From Bacillota bacterium (lineage in GTDB: Bacteria > Bacillota > Clostridia > Clostridiales > Clostridiaceae), in the NCBI GenBank assembly GCA_023445445.1, contig JAEXLD010000073.1, positions 1-64,000 on the forward strand: a DNA stretch of 64,000 nt, read 5' to 3'. Position 1 is the stretch's first letter. Every line of letters begins with the position of its first letter. The notes below the pieces were generated by a model. The model made no database searches. It saw nothing but the letters and a program-made list of their open reading frames with translations, and had not been told where the DNA came from. The translations under genes were made by a program, and so were the position numbers. Below, one piece after another: positions 61,125-64,000 of this stretch.

Positions 61125-63108
61125 GTTAGCTTTCAGGAACTTAAAAAGAAGTTTTAAGGACTATGCAATATATTTTTTAACATTGGTATTTGGTGTTTGT
61201 ATATTCTATACCTTTAATTCAATACAATCTCAAAGTATTATGCTTGAACTAAATGAAGCTCAAGCTAATGCCTTTGAAATAGTTGATGAAGTAATGGGAT
61301 ATGCATCAATCTTTGTATCCTTTGTATTAGCCTTCTTAATTATTTATGCAAATAACTATTTAATTAAGAGAAGAAAAAAAGAATTTGGTATATATATGAC
61401 TTTAGGTATGGATAAGGGAAATTTATCAACTATAATATTTTTTGAAACATTATTTGTAGGTATAATATCTTTAGCAATTGGATTAGGAATAGGAGTTATT
61501 TTATCACAAGGACTATCAGTATTAACAGCTAAGATGTTTCAAGTTAACTTACTTAAGTTTAAATTTGTATTTTCATATACTGCAATGATAAAAACACTTA
61601 TTTCCTTTGGGATAATTTATACATTAGTGCTTATGTTTAATTCAATATCTATAAGGAAAATTCAATTAATAGATTTAATAAACTCATCTAAGAAAAATGA
61701 AAGTATTAAAGTAAGAAACATATGGATTTCTGTAGTTGTATTTATAATAAGTTTAATAATGATAGGATATGCTTATTATATTACTCTTAGTACAGGAACT
61801 TCAACTATAGGCATAAATGTAAATGGAAAAAGTATTTTACTTGGTATTGTTGGTACATTTTTATTCTTCTTTTCACTATCAGGATTTTTATTAAAACTTG
61901 TTCAGTCAAATAAAAAATTCTACTTAAAAGACTTAAATATGTTTGTTTTAAGACAAATAAATAGCAAAATAAATACTGTATTTATTTCAATGTCATTTAT
62001 CTGCTTATCATTATTTATAGGTATATGTATGCTAGCAGCTGGCCTTGGAATTAATAGTGCTCTGAATGCTGATTTAAAAGATTTAACTCAATATGATCAA
62101 ACAATTTGGAGCAATGATGGAATAGATATAGAAGAATATTTAAGAGAAAAAAATCTTGAAATAAAAGATTACTCAAAGAATTATTCAAGTCTTATATATT
62201 ATAAAAGTGGTATTAGATATAGTGATATTTTATCACCAGAGGATATAACTAAAGCAAAAGATCTATATGCCCTTGCAACAGATGGAGAAATTCAAGTGCT
62301 TTCATTATCAGAATTTAATGAGGTAATGATAATGTTAAATAAGGAGCCTATAACCTTAGAGGATGGAAAATATGCTCTATTTTCAGATATAGATATGTTA
62401 ATAGATCCATTAAATAACGTGTTAAATAATAATATAGAAATTAATATAAATGGTACTACTTTAAAACCAGGTGTTAAAAATACAATGGAGGTAGTGGCAT
62501 ACAATCAAACAATGAAAAATAATATTTGTACTATAATTGTAAAAGATGATGTTATTACTGGGCTTAGTCCATGGACATCAACATTGAATTTAAATTTCAA
62601 AGCAGATAGTGAAAAAATCTTTAATGAAAGACTAGATAAGATTCGTGAAGCAATTAGAGAAGAAAATGGAAGCAATGTTTTCTATATTACAAGAGAGGAA
62701 TTAATAGCAAGTTCTACTAGTATGGGGGCTATGATATCTTACTTAGGAATATATATTGGAGGAATCTTCTTAATTGTTTCTGCAGCAGTATTAGCTCTTC
62801 AACAATTATCTGAATCCACTGATAATATTGCAAGATATAATTTACTAAGAAAGATAGGTGTAGATGAAAATATAATTAATAAATCTTTATTTACTCAAAT
62901 AGCAATATATTTCTTAATGCCACTATCTTTAGCACTTATTCATTCAGTGGCAGGGCTTGAATTCTCTAAAAGAGTAATAACACTTTTCGGTAGTATTAGT
63001 ATTATGAATAATATTTTAATTGCATTATCAACTCTAGTAATAATATATGGAGGATACTTTATTGCTACTTATATAGGAGCTAAGAAAAATATTAATAATG
63101 TAGTTTAA
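61114..63108 (+). CDS. BceB-type ABC transporter permease (second module)
   Basis: This 664-residue permease begins MYSKLAFRNLKRSFKDYAIYF and has the BceB arrangement of about ten helices with a large extracellular region (about residues 315-545). NNYLIKRRKKEFGIYMTLGMDKG is the conserved cytoplasmic motif. ATG at 61114 follows GGAGGTGAAC; longer frames are unlikely. It probably detoxifies a peptide antibiotic different from that of the first module, since the extracellular regions differ. Confidence 0.9.
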   Translation: MYSKLAFRNLKRSFKDYAIYFLTLVFGVCIFYTFNSIQSQSIMLELNEAQANAFEIVDEVMGYASIFVSFVLAFLIIYANNYLIKRRKKEFGIYMTLGMDKGNLSTIIFFETLFVGIISLAIGLGIGVILSQGLSVLTAKMFQVNLLKFKFVFSYTAMIKTLISFGIIYTLVLMFNSISIRKIQLIDLINSSKKNESIKVRNIWISVVVFIISLIMIGYAYYITLSTGTSTIGINVNGKSILLGIVGTFLFFFSLSGFLLKLVQSNKKFYLKDLNMFVLRQINSKINTVFISMSFICLSLFIGICMLAAGLGINSALNADLKDLTQYDQTIWSNDGIDIEEYLREKNLEIKDYSKNYSSLIYYKSGIRYSDILSPEDITKAKDLYALATDGEIQVLSLSEFNEVMIMLNKEPITLEDGKYALFSDIDMLIDPLNNVLNNNIEININGTTLKPGVKNTMEVVAYNQTMKNNICTIIVKDDVITGLSPWTSTLNLNFKADSEKIFNERLDKIREAIREENGSNVFYITREELIASSTSMGAMISYLGIYIGGIFLIVSAAVLALQQLSESTDNIARYNLLRKIGVDENIINKSLFTQIAIYFLMPLSLALIHSVAGLEFSKRVITLFGSISIMNNILIALSTLVIIYGGYFIATYIGAKKNINNVV

Positions 63109-63132
63109 ATCTTAAAAATGAGGGTGTAGCGC

Positions 63133-63290
63133 AATGTAAAATGAATAATGAAAAATGTAAAATTAAATAAGAAACTCCCTTAGGAGTTTCTTAAATATAT
63201 ATCTTTCTAGTAATTCCTTTGGAATTACATCAATAATTCTACATTTTACATTCTACATTTTTAATTTAGGAGCTGCTGCAACAGCTCCTT
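63133..63290. repeat. Clostridial palindromic (MITE-like) repeat, complete copy
   Basis: Left arm words AATGTAAAATGAATAATG (63133) and right arm words ACATTTTACATTCTACATTT (63241) are imperfect inverted repeats. Between them lie AAGAAACTCC/GGAGTTTCTT (63169-63192) and GTAATTCC/GGAATTAC (63210-63228). A terminator hairpin GGAGCTGC-TGCA-ACAGCTCC follows at 63269-63287 with a T tail. It is nearly the same as 1-130. No transposase is encoded. Confidence 0.75.
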
Positions 63291-63295
63291 TTTTT
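63269..63295 (+). terminator. Terminator after second bceB
   Basis: Arms GGAGCTGC/T and ACAGCTCC with seven T. It lies at the end of the palindromic repeat. Confidence 0.8.
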
Positions 63296-63444
63296 ATCCT
63301 CAAATATAAAAAATAGGGCGAAAAAATACGATTAAAAAATATAACAACATATGTAAATAGAGGCATAATTACTTTTAGTAAATTAGTATATTATTATAAA
63401 AGTTAAATTCATTTTAACAATATAATTAAGAAGGGGGTTAAATA

Positions 63445-64000
63445 ATGAAAATGTATAAGAAAAAAGTTATATCTATTATTACTTTGTTTTTGATGCTTTT
63501 TTCGCTTTTAGTAGGTATTAAACCAACTAAAATTTATGCTGAGGAGAATATTAATGATAGTAGTATAAGAGAAGCATTAATACAAAAGCTAGATGGAAAG
63601 ATAAAGTCAGGAGATTCCTTTAAAAATGCAATTAAAATTCAAAAAGATAATGAGAATGCTTCTTTAAATGATGAAGGAAATCCAGAAGAAAAAATACGAC
63701 TAATTGTAGAACTTGAAGATAATCCAGCTACTTTGCAATTGGAGGATGGAGAAAAGCCTACTGATGAACTAATAAATGAAATTAAAGAAGGACAAGAGCC
63801 TATTAAAGAAGAAGTAGAAGAGAAAACAGGAGAAGAGGTTAGGCAAACCTTCGGAAATTTACTAAATGGTTTTTCTATAGAAGCAAAACGTAAGGATATT
63901 GAAAAAATAGAAAATGTAGAGGGTGTAAAGAAAGTAAGTGAAGCTAGAGTATATTATCCAGATATGACTACTGCAAAAGAATTTACTCAAGCTACTAGTG
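63445..64000 (+). CDS. S8 subtilisin-like surface protease, N-terminal part (runs off window)
   Basis: The first 185 codons are present. A signal peptide (MKMYKKKVISIITLFLMLF, cleavage likely after KIYA) is followed by a prodomain: RLIVELEDNPATLQLEDG and VRQTFGNLLNGFSIEAKR with IEKIENVEGVKKVSEARVYYP, the inhibitor I9 pattern of lactocepin and related subtilases. The catalytic domain lies beyond the window. AAGGGGG lies nine bases upstream. A large secreted wall-associated protease is expected. Confidence 0.78.
   Translation, partial: MKMYKKKVISIITLFLMLFSLLVGIKPTKIYAEENINDSSIREALIQKLDGKIKSGDSFKNAIKIQKDNENASLNDEGNPEEKIRLIVELEDNPATLQLEDGEKPTDELINEIKEGQEPIKEEVEEKTGEEVRQTFGNLLNGFSIEAKRKDIEKIENVEGVKKVSEARVYYPDMTTAKEFTQATS

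Noticed and set aside
63301..63444. Small genes between the palindromic repeat and the S8 protease
   Set aside because: No frame with a ribosome binding site; AT-rich promoter region only.

Overview
The window is AT-rich, densely coded low-GC Firmicute DNA with strong AGGAGG-type ribosome binding sites, short intergenic gaps and U-tailed hairpin terminators. The gene content points to Clostridium sensu stricto: hybrid-cluster protein next to a ScdA/RIC fragment, Bce-type antimicrobial-peptide modules, an M-box ahead of mgtA, a T-box ahead of trpS, maltose PTS with a GH4 glucosidase, and a start of a large S8 surface protease. The species cannot be fixed from the sequence alone. No rRNA, tRNA, CRISPR array, complete IS element or prophage was seen.

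Layout. 1-7.3 kb: a clostridial palindromic repeat, 6-phospho-beta-glucosidase, a stand-alone ribosomal protein S4 behind a Fur-family box, L25/Ctc, an L,D-transpeptidase, DegV and a GH36 alpha-galactosidase. 7.3-11 kb: small housekeeping and orphan genes (peptidase C26, GNAT, LicA-like kinase, YdeI-like). 11-18.7 kb: RpiR regulator, maltose-type PTS IICB, GH4 6-phospho-alpha-glucosidase, then an IlvD/Edd dehydratase, GNAT and glycerate kinase. 18.8-25.9 kb: a heterodimeric ABC exporter, membrane proteins, a Cas2/SinR-like His-rich small protein, beta-carbonic anhydrase and an alpha/beta hydrolase. 26-29.2 kb: M-box riboswitch, a small leader ORF and mgtA. 29.3-32 kb: HAD phosphatase with an atypical ROK regulator, then an aldo/keto reductase. 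32.1-36.6 kb: first Bce module (BceRS-BceAB). 36.7-40 kb: nitrosative/oxidative cluster (hcp, split scdA, nitroreductase). 40.1-43.3 kb: glycogen phosphorylase and an ICMT-like methyltransferase. 43.4-46.1 kb: DEAD-box helicase with an unidentified structured leader, divergent from T-box-trpS. 46.1-48.5 kb: SsuABC-type importer. 48.7-54.1 kb: CotH kinase, DUF4956 and VTC operon, divergent from a two-component system. 54.2-56.9 kb: small genes and a truncated YfcE. 57-63.1 kb: second Bce module, split by a P-loop kinase and a membrane M50-like protein. 63.1-64 kb: a second copy of the palindromic repeat and the start of an S8 protease.

Themes. Sugar scavenging (beta-glucosides, alpha-galactosides, maltose, sugar acids), envelope stress and peptide-antibiotic sensing (two Bce systems, a multidrug ABC exporter, an L,D-transpeptidase), nitrosative stress, and cation homeostasis (Mg M-box/mgtA, a Fur-type box on an alternative S4, a His-rich protein). 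RNA-level control is prominent: M-box, T-box, the helicase leader and several leader hairpins. The features most worth following are the mgtA leader with its extra small ORF, the helicase leader, the CotH-DUF4956-VTC-two-component locus, the duplicated Bce modules with a shared operator-like box, the Fur-box/S4 pairing and the Cas2-like protein with a metal-binding insertion.
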